Of a DNA stretch of 64,000 bases, positions 43,651-51,790 are shown one piece after another. Numbering within the stretch: the stretch's first letter is position 1; each line of letters opens with the position of its first letter. This DNA comes from Paenibacillus sp. BIHB 4019. GTDB taxonomy: Bacteria; Bacillota; Bacilli; Paenibacillales; Paenibacillaceae. Made by a program: the position numbers and the translations under genes. The notes under the pieces were generated by a model. The model was not told where the DNA came from and did no database searches. It saw only the letters and a list, made by a program, of their open reading frames with translations. The stretch lies in assembly GCF_002741035.1 (NCBI RefSeq), contig NZ_CP016808.1, forward strand, positions 3,038,001 through 3,102,000, in the 5' to 3' direction.

Positions 43651-43667
43651 TGACGAGTTACTAGTCA
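43651..43667. promoter_or_regulatory. operator O3 downstream of the early promoter
   Basis: TGACGAGTTACTAGTCA is a near copy of O2 (one base different) and lies just after the expected transcription start and one base before the Cro-like gene's ribosome site. The shared dyad is TGACnAGTnACTnGTCA. Confidence 0.75.
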
Positions 43668-43682
43668 GGAAGGAGAATGAAG

Positions 43683-43910
43683 ATGAGAGAATGGTTAAAA
43701 GAAATACGTAAGCAAAAAGGGCTTACACAGCTTCAAGCTGCTAAATTAAGCGGAATATCTCGTAGTTACTATGCCGATATCGAGCGCGGAAGTGCAAACG
43801 CAAGCGGAGCGGCAGCAAAGCTAATCGCTGATGCTTTAGAATTTGAAATGTCCATTTTTTTTGCTGATGTTCGACGAGTATCTAGTCAAAATAAGAAAAA
43901 ATCTGCTTAA
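43683..43910 (+). CDS. Cro-like XRE-family regulator
   Basis: ATG 43683 is preferred because GGAAGGAG lies seven bases upstream; ATG 43677 is too close. The 75-residue product has the helix-turn-helix LTQLQAAKLSGISRSYYADI and the following YADIERGSANASG. It is the first gene of the rightward early operon and faces the repressor gene, the classic position of Cro. Confidence 0.85.
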   Translation: MREWLKEIRKQKGLTQLQAAKLSGISRSYYADIERGSANASGAAAKLIADALEFEMSIFFADVRRVSSQNKKKSA

Positions 43911-43960
43911 CTCAATGTATTTTACCCCATTAATTAACAATTTGAAAGGTGGTCTAACAA

Positions 43961-44716
43961 ATGAACCTTATGTCTATCAATGGTGTTCGAGGATACATCG
44001 ATGAAAGTGGAACGGCTCAATTGAAGTTGGAAGATGTATCGCGAGGTCTGGGCTTCACGGAAGGAAAGGACGGAAAGATTTATGTTATGTGGCGTCGAGT
44101 AGACAAATACCTGACTGATTTATCTTTCGGCACTTCTGCCGAAAACGAGTTTGTACCAGAAAACATTTTTTATCTACTTGCAATGAAGGCGAGCAATCAA
44201 GCGGCTATTTCCTTTCAAATGAAAGTAGCAAACGAAATACTTCCTTCGATCCGTAAGCATGGCGCCTACATGACACCAGAAACCATTGAAAAGACGTTAA
44301 CTGATCCCGACTTCATTATTAACTTAGCTACTCGCTTAAAGGAAGAAACGGCTGAAAAGATGAGGTTGAAGGAAAAAATCGAATCTGACCGACCGCTTGT
44401 CCTGTACGCCGAATCCATGCAGGTGTCGAAAGACTCCATTTTAGTGGCTGACATGTCGAAGCTGCTTAAGCAAAACGGAATCGATATCGGAGAGCGTAGA
44501 TTGTTCCAATATCTCCGCGAAGAAGGTTACCTGATCAAGTCGGGCAGCGAGTATAACATGCCGACACAGCGCTCCATGAACCTAGAAATCATGGAGGTAA
44601 AGGTAGGGCAGCGAGCAAGCGCAAGTGAAGGCGTTAAAATCACTCGTACACCGAAAATAACAGGCAAAGGTCAGATTTACTTCATTAATAAGTTTTTGAA
44701 GAAGCAGTCAGCATAA
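43961..44716 (+). CDS. phage antirepressor (Bro-N plus KilAC type)
   Basis: 251 residues. The N-terminal part (LKLEDVSRGLGFTEGKDGKI and the later FVPENIFYLLAMKASNQAA) is a Bro-N-like domain, and the C-terminal 110 residues have the KilA-C pattern (KLLKQNGIDIGERRLFQYLR, then EVKVGQRASASEGVKITRTP). Antirepressors of this build bind phage repressors or DNA and promote lytic growth. It follows the Cro-like gene behind a GGTGG site. Confidence 0.87.
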   Translation: MNLMSINGVRGYIDESGTAQLKLEDVSRGLGFTEGKDGKIYVMWRRVDKYLTDLSFGTSAENEFVPENIFYLLAMKASNQAAISFQMKVANEILPSIRKHGAYMTPETIEKTLTDPDFIINLATRLKEETAEKMRLKEKIESDRPLVLYAESMQVSKDSILVADMSKLLKQNGIDIGERRLFQYLREEGYLIKSGSEYNMPTQRSMNLEIMEVKVGQRASASEGVKITRTPKITGKGQIYFINKFLKKQSA

Positions 44717-44737
44717 CACCGACAGGAGGCATAATCC

Positions 44738-44944
44738 ATGAAAGAATACCGCATCGAGAACTACCCACACTTGCTGGCAGCAAGTCATGTATCCGAAATA
44801 TGCAGCTGCCACCTGACAACGGCCTACGAAATCATGAAAGAGCCGCACCGCCCACGCTGGCAGAACGGTAGGAAAGTACGGCTGCATCGTGACGTGTTTT
44901 TCGAACAAATCAAAGAAGAATCGATGGTGAAGGTTTCGCAATGA
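44738..44944 (+). CDS. small excisionase-like DNA-binding protein
   Basis: 68 residues behind ACAGGAGG. HLLAASHVSEICSCHLTTAY followed by EIMKEPHRPRWQNGRKVRLH fits a short winged-helix or excisionase-like helix-turn-helix. It overlaps the next gene by four bases (ATGA). A role in excision or early gene control is plausible but unproven. Confidence 0.6.
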   Translation: MKEYRIENYPHLLAASHVSEICSCHLTTAYEIMKEPHRPRWQNGRKVRLHRDVFFEQIKEESMVKVSQ

Positions 44945-45135
44945 CCGTAGCAACAGGAACAGACCAAGAAATAGCCAGCAAGACGCATGCGCATGTACTC
45001 ACGCGCTTTAAGCAGTCGGACAAGCACACGGCGATGGAGATCGCATACAACTACTTCCTGCACGATGCAGATGCGGTAAACAGGGCGCTTGAGCTGGCTG
45101 TCGCCGAACATAAACCGAAAGGGATAGGTGATTGA
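44941..45135 (+). CDS. hypothetical early phage protein
   Basis: 64 residues, charged and predicted helical (HVLTRFKQSDKHTAMEIAYN). Translationally coupled to the gene before it by an ATGA overlap. No family recognised. Confidence 0.5.
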   Translation: MTVATGTDQEIASKTHAHVLTRFKQSDKHTAMEIAYNYFLHDADAVNRALELAVAEHKPKGIGD

Positions 45136-45136
45136 A

Positions 45137-45328
45137 ATGGACGAGCAAACAATGAAGAAACTGCTTAAGCAGCTGGTTGATGAGGAATACAGCCTTGACG
45201 AATCAGCCAAATACGGTGAGACACAGGAATACCTGATGGACACCTTGGATGATCGGCGCAAACTCAACGTTAAATTGATCGGCCTGCTAGAGATTATGTT
45301 GAAAGGTGGCGAGCAGCATGCAGCTTAG
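45137..45328 (+). CDS. hypothetical early phage protein
   Basis: 63 residues from ATG 45137; a GTG at 45128 in the same frame would overlap the previous gene and is an alternative. Acidic, helical sequence (EQTMKKLLKQLVDEEYSLDE). It overlaps the next small gene. No family recognised. Confidence 0.5.
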   Translation: MDEQTMKKLLKQLVDEEYSLDESAKYGETQEYLMDTLDDRRKLNVKLIGLLEIMLKGGEQHAA

Positions 45329-45455
45329 ACGTATCGAACCTGTTCACCCTGTTATCCGCGTGCATAATCCAAAAGGCTCCGAATTGTGGCTGCCTAATCA
45401 ACGCAAACGCCACAACGATTTTGACTCTTTATTAGAAGGGAAGATTCGCTTATGA
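45318..45455 (+). CDS. hypothetical 45-residue phage protein
   Basis: Starts behind AAAGGTGGCGAG inside the 3' end of the previous gene and ends in an ATGA overlap with the next. Basic, proline-containing sequence (RIEPVHPVIRVHNPKGSELW). The tight coupling on both sides is the main support. Confidence 0.5.
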   Translation: MQLRRIEPVHPVIRVHNPKGSELWLPNQRKRHNDFDSLLEGKIRL

Positions 45456-45817
45456 ACGCATGGGCCATTTTACAACCTCAAATCGAAGAAACGATTCGCG
45501 AACTTTACTATAAAGGCTGGGACGCGGAGGAACTTTCAGACAAAGTAAGCCATCCAGATTGGCTGCGTAAAGGAAACTTTAACCGCTCGCCGTTTGCCGA
45601 AGTCGAATTCAATTGCGGCGCTGCTCGCTTCACGCTTCAAGGATTCGTTGACATCATGGACGCTATGGTTGATTCTGGCATGTCTTTTGCGGACATCCTG
45701 CGGATGCATGTGCTGGGCCTGCTGCGAGTTGAGTATGAGCGCGAAGTGAAGGAGCAGGAAGCGCAGCGCGAGCTTGTATGGAGCCATGAGAGTGTGCTGG
45801 GGAGGGAAATTGCATGA
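45452..45817 (+). CDS. hypothetical phage protein
   Basis: 121 residues, mostly helical, beginning MNAWAILQPQIEETIRELYY. One cysteine, no motif recognised. Coupled by ATGA overlaps to genes on both sides. Confidence 0.6.
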   Translation: MNAWAILQPQIEETIRELYYKGWDAEELSDKVSHPDWLRKGNFNRSPFAEVEFNCGAARFTLQGFVDIMDAMVDSGMSFADILRMHVLGLLRVEYEREVKEQEAQRELVWSHESVLGREIA

Positions 45818-45984
45818 CAAATCTAAAATTCGACCCTAGTAAACAAAGCCATAGATTAATCATGTCTGCACTGTTCTTTATGTTTTACGATGAAGGATTG
45901 ACCATTCAAGAAGTTCAAGAGGTTTTGGAAGATATAAAGAGGCAGGCTGTCTATGCTCTGTTGGATGGGAAGGGTAAATCATGA
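45814..45984 (+). CDS. hypothetical 56-residue phage protein
   Basis: ATG 45814 behind GGGGAGGG, overlapping its neighbours by four bases at each end. Contains an aromatic hydrophobic patch (LIMSALFFMFYDEGL) and an acidic helix (IQEVQEVLEDIKRQ). No family recognised. Confidence 0.55.
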   Translation: MTNLKFDPSKQSHRLIMSALFFMFYDEGLTIQEVQEVLEDIKRQAVYALLDGKGKS

Positions 45985-46226
45985 CCAAAGAAATTCCATT
46001 TTTCGAACGGGTGCAGACGGAGCGTACAGAGATTTTGTCAGCCTTAAAGATGCAGATACGTGTTTACGTGGATCAGGAGATAGATGAAGGGAACGAAGTG
46101 TCATGGCATGATTTCATTGCAAAATACAGCGAATGGAACCATGAACCACTTTACGAAATCATTGTTCAGGAGATTGTGAAATGCATGAGGGAGGATTCAA
46201 ATCATGGACTATCTCTCCTTGGCTAA
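45981..46226 (+). CDS. hypothetical phage protein
   Basis: 81 residues, ATGA overlap with the preceding gene. Acidic helical sequence (QIRVYVDQEIDEGNEVSWHD). No family recognised. Confidence 0.55.
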   Translation: MTKEIPFFERVQTERTEILSALKMQIRVYVDQEIDEGNEVSWHDFIAKYSEWNHEPLYEIIVQEIVKCMREDSNHGLSLLG

Positions 46227-46323
46227 ACGGTTCAAAGGTCATAGGTCAGGGCGAAGGATAGCCATCGTATTGCTGAAAAACGCCAAAAGAAAAGGCGCTG
46301 CTGCTACAGCGCCAGTCAAGTAA
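46204..46323 (+). CDS. possible 39-residue basic phage protein
   Basis: A frame from ATG 46204 behind GAGGGAGG gives a strongly basic peptide (LAKRFKGHRSGRRIAIVLLK). It overlaps the previous gene by 23 bases. Its 3' part contains a perfect hairpin GGCGCTG/CAGCGCC (46294-46313) without a T-run, so part of this stretch may instead act as RNA structure. Confidence 0.42.
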   Translation: MDYLSLAKRFKGHRSGRRIAIVLLKNAKRKGAAATAPVK

Positions 46324-46371
46324 AGGTGAAAGATAATACGGTCATTATAGACCAAAAGGAGAGATTGTTCA

Positions 46372-47004
46372 ATGAACATCTATCAAAAATTGCTGGAAGT
46401 GCGAAAAGCTGTGCCGTTTTTGCAGAAGGACGCTTCGGGCCAGCAATATAAATATAATTCCAGCAGCCAAGTCATATCGGCAGTGCGCGCTAAGTTGGAT
46501 GAAATGGGGATTTTGCTCATTACGGAAGTAGTAGGTCATTCCCTTACTGGCGAAACAATCGAGTATATGGACAAGGATCGCCCAAAGAAGACAACCACAT
46601 ATTTCACTGAGGTTGACCTATTAATGACATGGGTTAATGCGGCTGAACCTGCCGAGCAAATAAAAATCCCGTGGTACGCCCAAGGTGTTGATATTGCAGG
46701 GGAAAAGGGTGTCGGTAAGGCCCTAACGTATGGCGAAAAGACGTTCATGCTCAAACAATTCAACATCCCTACAGATCAAATGGACGTAGACGCCTTCCAG
46801 CAGCGCATGGAGAAATCAGTAGGGCGGATTACATCAAACGCAATCGCACAGCTTAAATCAGCTTGGGTGGGCGCTGGATACAAAATAAATCAATTGGCTC
46901 CACGAATTAAACAGCTTTATGACTGCTCTATTAATGACCTTAACGAACAGCAAGTTGATGAGTTACTGGCAAAAATTAAGGAGAAACGGAGCGAGCCAGC
47001 ATGA
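46372..47004 (+). CDS. ERF-family single-strand annealing recombinase
   Basis: 210 residues behind AAAAGGAGAG. The ERF signature is present: YKYNSSSQVISAVRAKLDEM near 25, then GVDIAGEKGVGKALTYGEKT near 105 and FMLKQFNIPTD. ERF proteins anneal single-stranded ends during phage recombination and genome circularisation. The exonuclease-like gene overlapping its stop is the expected partner. Confidence 0.87.
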   Translation: MNIYQKLLEVRKAVPFLQKDASGQQYKYNSSSQVISAVRAKLDEMGILLITEVVGHSLTGETIEYMDKDRPKKTTTYFTEVDLLMTWVNAAEPAEQIKIPWYAQGVDIAGEKGVGKALTYGEKTFMLKQFNIPTDQMDVDAFQQRMEKSVGRITSNAIAQLKSAWVGAGYKINQLAPRIKQLYDCSINDLNEQQVDELLAKIKEKRSEPA

Positions 47005-47804
47005 AGCTGACAGAGGAAAACTATTATTCGCAGGAAGCTAATCTCCATTATATGAGCGTGAGTCAGTATAAAGACTTCCTTAAATGTGAAGCGGCTGCAA
47101 TTGCCAAGCTAGACGGGAATTACACCGAACCTAAAGCGGATTGCTTCCTGATCGGATCATATGTAGGCGCCACGATTGAAGGGGACTGGGCACTGAAAAA
47201 GTTCATCAAGGAGAATCCTGAGATAATCTCCACTCGCGGCGACTCGAAAGGCCAATTGAAGTCCGAATATAAACTTGCTGACAAGATGGTTAGCGTGTTG
47301 CTAGACGATCCAGTTTGCCGCCAAATGCTTGAAGGTGACAAAGAGGTAATTGTAACAGCCGAATTGTTTGGGGTGCTGTGGAAGGCGAAGCTGGACGTGC
47401 ATAGCCCTGATGATGGTCGGATAGTGGACTTAAAGACGGTTAAAGGCGTGCATGAACGGTATTGGCAGCATGGCAAATGGGTATCGTTTATCGAGAATTT
47501 CGGCTATGTGCTGCAAATGGCGGTATATGCAGAATTAGAGCGCAGATATAACGATCGATTCGCATCGTTAGAACCGTTGATTGTGGCTGTGAGTAAGGAA
47601 GAAACGCCCGACAAGGCAGTCATTTGCTTCGATGAAGAATCTTTAGCCTACGAGTTGGAACGTGTAGAGGAGCAATTACCGCGCATCATAGCAGTAAAAG
47701 AAGGCATTGAGCAGCCGACGCGCTGTGGTAGGTGCCGGTATTGCAGGCTGACTAAGCGGGTAAACGGACTTATCCACTATATGGACTTGATCGGAGATGC
47801 GTAA
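47001..47804 (+). CDS. PD-(D/E)XK nuclease-like protein (recombination exonuclease)
   Basis: 267 residues. The catalytic block is DVHSPDDGRIVDLKTVK near 133-149 (the DLK triad end), preceded by a glutamate-containing helix. A C-terminal CGRCRYCRLTK cluster recalls the cysteine-bound iron-sulfur sites of AddB/RecB-like nucleases. It overlaps the ERF gene by four bases, matching the usual recombinase-plus-exonuclease pair of phages. I infer a 5'-3' exonuclease role. Confidence 0.83.
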   Translation: MKLTEENYYSQEANLHYMSVSQYKDFLKCEAAAIAKLDGNYTEPKADCFLIGSYVGATIEGDWALKKFIKENPEIISTRGDSKGQLKSEYKLADKMVSVLLDDPVCRQMLEGDKEVIVTAELFGVLWKAKLDVHSPDDGRIVDLKTVKGVHERYWQHGKWVSFIENFGYVLQMAVYAELERRYNDRFASLEPLIVAVSKEETPDKAVICFDEESLAYELERVEEQLPRIIAVKEGIEQPTRCGRCRYCRLTKRVNGLIHYMDLIGDA

Positions 47805-48128
47805 ATGAACCTATCCAACCAACCTATACGCGCAGTATCCAAGCCGTCACACGCCCGTAATAAGCCTAAACGAGCTGCTAGAGGTAAATTTAGTGCTAAG
47901 ACCATCAATACCATCGTAGAGCGTGACAAGGCCAGTTGTGTGCGCTGCGGTAGCCCTTATATCGAGTCGGTACCGCACCACATTATTTATAAATCTCAGG
48001 GCGGATTGGGCACGGTAGACAACGGTGTATGCGTGTGCCGTCCGTGCCATACAGAGGCTCACAGTAAGCGCGAGGTAAGGCAATGGTTTGAGCAATATCG
48101 CATTAATCATCTATTGGATGCAAATTAA
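47805..48128 (+). CDS. HNH endonuclease-like protein (NinG-like position)
   Basis: 107 residues. CVRCGSPYIESVPHHIIYKS and later VCRPCHTEAHSKRE give the Cys-x-x-Cys / HH / Cys-x-x-Cys / H pattern of zinc-bound HNH proteins. A basic N-terminus (NKPKRAARGKFS) fits DNA binding. It starts at the base after the previous stop, and the location beside recombination genes suggests a DNA-processing role. Confidence 0.82.
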   Translation: MNLSNQPIRAVSKPSHARNKPKRAARGKFSAKTINTIVERDKASCVRCGSPYIESVPHHIIYKSQGGLGTVDNGVCVCRPCHTEAHSKREVRQWFEQYRINHLLDAN

Positions 48129-48253
48129 CTAATTGGACGAAGGCCTCTAAATCGACTGAATTACCTAGCGAAGCGGAGGCCGAATGAACATATTTTTTTG
48201 TAGGGATAACCCCTATAGCTCCATACCCATCAAATATGAGGAGAGTGTTTTAG

Positions 48254-48907
48254 ATGGAACCTTGGGATGATGATTTTTACTGTGAGCCTAGCGAGTTTGA
48301 GCGGCAGATTGAGGAGTTTAGGCAATCGCTCATGAACTCGGTGAAGGATGAATACAAAGCGGAAATGGAGCGGCTTCGGACGGAAAACGCGGAGCTGCAG
48401 CAAGTGAAAAACCGCATGAAGGATATTGAAAGAGAGCGGAGCCATGAGAAAAACGATGTGGAGCGCGCCAAACGAGATGCACTGAAAGAAGCTAAGCAAT
48501 TGCGCCTCAGTGAGTTGTTGCGAGACTATAAGCATGTAATTTACAGAGCAGATTACAACCATGAATATCTGGAAAAGTGCGGTAATTGTGATGAGAAACG
48601 CAAAGTTCGATACATTACCCCACTTGGTAGGGAAGAAAAAGAAGAATGCACATGTGCAAAACATATAAAACGGTATTTCATCCGGGAAGTTCATGCGAGC
48701 CGAATAGAACATTATTCAGCTGCTGGGGATATATCTGTCACTTATTACGATGATATCGACGAAGAAAGGATCATTCGATCCACAATTCACAAGGCAGGAA
48801 CCGATGTGAAAAAAGCTAAAGAGTGGTTCTGCTTTGAGGAAAAAGAAGATTGCGAAAAATTCATTGACTGGATGAACGCGCAGGAAGCTGCCAAAGAAAG
48901 CAAATAG
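48254..48907 (+). CDS. hypothetical phage protein with coiled coil and cysteine cluster
   Basis: 217 residues. Residues about 15-85 form a charged coiled coil (DEYKAEMERLRTENAELQQV); a CGNC...CTC pattern in the middle (KCGNCDEKRKVRYITPLG then ECTCAKH) could bind zinc. The C-terminal part is acidic and aromatic. AGGAGAG lies nine bases before the ATG. Family not recognised. Confidence 0.6.
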   Translation: MEPWDDDFYCEPSEFERQIEEFRQSLMNSVKDEYKAEMERLRTENAELQQVKNRMKDIERERSHEKNDVERAKRDALKEAKQLRLSELLRDYKHVIYRADYNHEYLEKCGNCDEKRKVRYITPLGREEKEECTCAKHIKRYFIREVHASRIEHYSAAGDISVTYYDDIDEERIIRSTIHKAGTDVKKAKEWFCFEEKEDCEKFIDWMNAQEAAKESK

Positions 48908-48987
48908 CTGGTATAGCTCCATACAGAGAGGAGGACACACCAGCACGACCATTTTAACCCCCTATAGAGGGGAAAGGAGACAGGTAA

Positions 48988-49404
48988 ATGCAATGTAAAC
49001 ATGAACTGGAGTACAAACAGTGTGCGGATTGCCAAGCTGAGGATTACGTGGAGATGGTCAATGCACTACCACGCTATGTAATTGTATGCATGAGGCACAG
49101 GGATATGTTATTCGGAGGGAATGCTCATTTATTCTGGAGCCTAGACAGCAACGGGTACACGGCGGCGTTAGAAACAGCGGGACTGTATACCGAAGAAAAA
49201 GCGCGGGAGATTGCTGCAGGCACTCATGGACAAGAAATTCCGATCAACATTGCCGAATTGGGGCTGGAACAAGAATTCTTCCGAACGGCGGAATCTGGAC
49301 TAAAGGAGTTAAGCACTTTAACCATATTCAACGTCCATAATCCGAGAAATAAAGAAATAATTGAGCGCAACAAACGGATTTATTACAGCGACAGCGCGGG
49401 TTAG
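48988..49404 (+). CDS. hypothetical phage protein
   Basis: 138 residues behind GAAAGGAG. The N-terminus carries two cysteine pairs (QCKHELEYKQCADCQ) that may bind zinc; the rest is an alpha/beta sequence including LFWSLDSNGYTAALETAGLY. No family recognised. Confidence 0.6.
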   Translation: MQCKHELEYKQCADCQAEDYVEMVNALPRYVIVCMRHRDMLFGGNAHLFWSLDSNGYTAALETAGLYTEEKAREIAAGTHGQEIPINIAELGLEQEFFRTAESGLKELSTLTIFNVHNPRNKEIIERNKRIYYSDSAG

Positions 49405-49427
49405 AGGGGAAAGGAGGCGGACACACG

Positions 49428-49718
49428 ATGGCAAAAATATTGAAATATAAAATTAAACCAGAGCTGGACGTTCAGACTTTATCCGTTCCAGTTGGGGCGA
49501 AATTTGTTTCTGTTATTGAGCAGCGCGGTGAAATCGTTGTTTACGCGATGGTTGACGGCGATGTTGAAAGGAAGGACAGACACATCTACTGCGTAGGTAC
49601 TGGATGGGATTTTGATATGAGTAATTTGCATGTCGTTAACTTTATCGGCACTGCTCAGGTGCAGGGTTTTGTCGCTCATGTGATTGAGGTAAGCGGGCTT
49701 TATTCTTTCAGAATTTAA
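49428..49718 (+). CDS. DUF7352-like small phage protein
   Basis: 96 residues behind AAAGGAGG. The pattern KILKYKIKPELDVQTLSVPV, then GAKFVSVIEQRGEIVVYAMV and HVVNFIGTAQVQGFVAHVIE resembles a family of small beta-rich phage proteins of unknown role. The assignment is from memory of the pattern and is tentative. Confidence 0.6.
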   Translation: MAKILKYKIKPELDVQTLSVPVGAKFVSVIEQRGEIVVYAMVDGDVERKDRHIYCVGTGWDFDMSNLHVVNFIGTAQVQGFVAHVIEVSGLYSFRI

Positions 49719-49745
49719 GGGCATCCAATACAGGAGGGAACAAAC

Positions 49746-50186
49746 ATGAAAGCTATTACGATCATACAGCCATGGGCGACACTCATCGCAATTGGTGCCA
49801 AACAATATGAAACGCGCAGTTGGCCGGCGAAGCATCGGGGAGCACTAGCAATTCATGCTGGTAAAAAAATCGACCTTGAAGCCTGTAAGGAACCGGAGAT
49901 TTGCAAAGCACTCGCCGAATATGGGTACACGGCCGACAATCTGCCAACTGGAGCGGTTGTTGCTACCACGCAATTGGTTAATTGCCTCAAGTCGGTAGAC
50001 ACTTGGACAGACGGATATGAGCTAGAAGGTAGGCGGTTTGTATATTCTCCAGAATACGAGTTTGGAGATTTTACGCCAGGACGTTACGCATGGGAGCTTA
50101 CAGAGGTTCAGCGGCTTGCAGAGCCGATAGCAGCCAAGGGGCAGCAAGGGCTCTGGAATTGGGATAGTCAGGCTAACGGGTACTAG
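49746..50186 (+). CDS. ASCH-domain protein
   Basis: 146 residues behind CAGGAGGG. The ASCH/PUA-like signature is clear: ITIIQPWATLIAIGAKQYET, then RSWPAKHRGALAIHAGKK, and a late GRYAWELTEVQRL. ASCH domains bind RNA or modified nucleosides. In phages they appear among early genes with unclear role. Its 3' end overlaps, tail to tail, the minus-strand gene at 50173-50376. Confidence 0.83.
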   Translation: MKAITIIQPWATLIAIGAKQYETRSWPAKHRGALAIHAGKKIDLEACKEPEICKALAEYGYTADNLPTGAVVATTQLVNCLKSVDTWTDGYELEGRRFVYSPEYEFGDFTPGRYAWELTEVQRLAEPIAAKGQQGLWNWDSQANGY

Positions 50187-50376
50187 GAGGGCTTTTTAAT
50201 ATCTCCGAAACAGTATTAACCTTTCTCGCGATGTCCGAGTTTTGTTGGGTGTATTCGCGGAATGCTTCCTGCAGGAGAGTGCCTTTATCTTTCTTAGTGG
50301 CGTATGACCATGCATCCAGTAACTTAATAAAATCATCATCAAATTTGTAACTGGTCGTTGTATCTGATTTTGTCAT
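50173..50376 (-). CDS. small ribbon-helix-helix-like protein on the opposite strand
   Basis: 67 residues, the only minus-strand gene inside the long rightward early region. SYKFDDDFIKLLDAWSYATK followed by a helical stretch (GTLLQEAFREYTQQNS) fits a ribbon-helix-helix or similar small DNA-binding fold. GAGG lies seven bases before the ATG and an extended -10 box (TGCTATAAT) lies about 25 bases upstream, so it has its own promoter. Confidence 0.6.
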   Translation of the reverse strand: MTKSDTTTSYKFDDDFIKLLDAWSYATKKDKGTLLQEAFREYTQQNSDIARKVNTVSEILKSPPSTR

Positions 50377-50400
50377 TATGTACCTCGATTTTTTAGATTG

Positions 50401-50409
50401 ATTATAGCA
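50401..50409 (-). promoter_or_regulatory. extended -10 promoter of the opposite-strand gene
   Basis: Read on the minus strand, TGCTATAAT is a perfect extended -10 element. The transcription start would fall about 18 bases before the ATG at 50376. No good -35 box is seen, which extended -10 promoters can tolerate. Confidence 0.55.
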
Positions 50410-50443
50410 CGGATACAGAAATACATGGGAGGGCTATACACCA

Positions 50444-50746
50444 ATGATCGAATGGAAAAAATACGATCCAACTAGCAGGGAAATCGAAAGCCACATAAAT
50501 CACTTAGTCACCGATGGTCATCGTGTGCTGATTGCACAGCTTGCCAGCGTGGTCGGTGCTGTTAAATATAGTTGGATGATCAATAACTCTTGGATAAATT
50601 GGGTGACGCATTACGCACAAATAAACCTGCCAGCGAAGTGCATCTTTTGCAAGAAGGGTCTGGTTGGCGAGGAACATGAGCGCGACGAAGAAGGCAATGC
50701 AATATGTAGACCTTGCTTCTTGAGTGAATCAGATATTGGCGAATAG
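50444..50746 (+). CDS. hypothetical phage protein with zinc-ribbon motif
   Basis: 100 residues behind GGGAGGG. The C-terminal half has CIFCKKGL and CRPCFLSE, two Cys-x-x-Cys pairs that probably bind zinc. The leader AATACATGGGAGGG is repeated before the next gene, so the two may share translation-control sequence by duplication. Confidence 0.58.
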   Translation: MIEWKKYDPTSREIESHINHLVTDGHRVLIAQLASVVGAVKYSWMINNSWINWVTHYAQINLPAKCIFCKKGLVGEEHERDEEGNAICRPCFLSESDIGE

Positions 50747-50781
50747 ACTGTTAGGTCTGAATACATGGGAGGGAACGACAA

Positions 50782-51063
50782 ATGTACGATAAAGAATCTA
50801 TTTACGACAATGAGATAGAGCCGCTGATGAAACAGATCATTGAAATTTGCAAACGTGAGCAATTGCCTATGGCAGCTACATTTTATCTGCAAGAGCATCG
50901 TAATGACGGGGATCATGACGGCGAGCCGATGTATTGTACAACGGAGCTGCCGTTTCCGGGAGACACAGTAGGTCACGAACATATCAAGTATGTAAGTGAG
51001 GCTATGAGGTACGGTAAGCAAGGAAAGCCATTTGTAGCAAGTTACATGATAACGAGCGGTTAA
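50782..51063 (+). CDS. hypothetical phage protein
   Basis: 93 residues behind the repeated AATACATGGGAGGG leader. Acidic N-terminal helix (DNEIEPLMKQIIEICKREQL) then a beta-rich part. No family recognised. Confidence 0.58.
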   Translation: MYDKESIYDNEIEPLMKQIIEICKREQLPMAATFYLQEHRNDGDHDGEPMYCTTELPFPGDTVGHEHIKYVSEAMRYGKQGKPFVASYMITSG

Positions 51064-51114
51064 GGGGCATCACCCCATATAACCACCCATACAGCCAGAT
51101 TGGAGGGTTAAGTC

Positions 51115-51231
51115 ATGAACAACGACGCAAAGACAGGCTGCGGGTGCCTACTCATATTCATGGGAATAGCAATCCTTATATCGTTCCCGCGCATATTGAG
51201 CATCATCGAAAAGTTGGTAGATAAAATCTGA
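51115..51231 (+). CDS. 38-residue single-helix membrane peptide
   Basis: ATG 51115 follows TGGAGGG. A single hydrophobic segment (CGCLLIFMGIAILISFP) with two cysteines is followed by a short charged tail. Function unknown; such peptides are common in phage early regions. Confidence 0.5.
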   Translation: MNNDAKTGCGCLLIFMGIAILISFPRILSIIEKLVDKI

Positions 51232-51319
51232 TATAACAGCCGTACCCACGAGCTGGCGCCCTGTCACGCTTGTCGATAGAACGTCAGTTCGTGGATTAAC
51301 CATTAGGGAGAGATGATAG

Positions 51320-51790
51320 ATGAGCACTAGGGAGATTAAGTTTCGGGGCAAGCGTACAGACAACGGTGAGTGGGTAGTCGGGAATCTTATAAACATGAAA
51401 TCAGCTCAACATTACGGTGAGTATGACAGAGATGAAACAATATTCTCAAAATGCTGGATTGTTGAAATAGCTGAGTATCTAGAAGTAAGAGCATTTTCGA
51501 GTGGGAATGCGGTGTGGGCTGACAATGAGTTTATACAGGTTGATCCTGAGACGGTCGGGCAATACATCGGTCGTAAAGACGATACGGAAACAGAGGTATA
51601 TGAAGGCGACAAGGTGATGGCGATTTTGACAGGCGAGGTGTTCGAATTGATTTGGGATGGGGATGGATTCCTGTTTCAAAAAGGAAATTATGCGATTGAT
51701 CCCTTGGAATTTGAGGATGTATGCGCGGCCTTTGGTTATCGCATAGTTGGCAATGTCCACGATGATAAAGGGGTGAGCGGTAATGACTGA
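51320..51790 (+). CDS. YopX-family phage protein
   Basis: 156 residues behind AGGGAGAG. The family pattern is clear: REIKFRGKRTDNGEWVVGNL, then VDPETVGQYIGRKDDTETEV and YEGDKVM. YopX proteins are widespread in Firmicute phages, small beta-rich proteins without a known function. It overlaps the next gene by eight bases. Confidence 0.85.
   Translation: MSTREIKFRGKRTDNGEWVVGNLINMKSAQHYGEYDRDETIFSKCWIVEIAEYLEVRAFSSGNAVWADNEFIQVDPETVGQYIGRKDDTETEVYEGDKVMAILTGEVFELIWDGDGFLFQKGNYAIDPLEFEDVCAAFGYRIVGNVHDDKGVSGND

Noticed and set aside
46294..46313. GGCGCTG/CAGCGCC hairpin as a terminator
   Set aside because: No T-tract follows and downstream genes appear to belong to the same operon.
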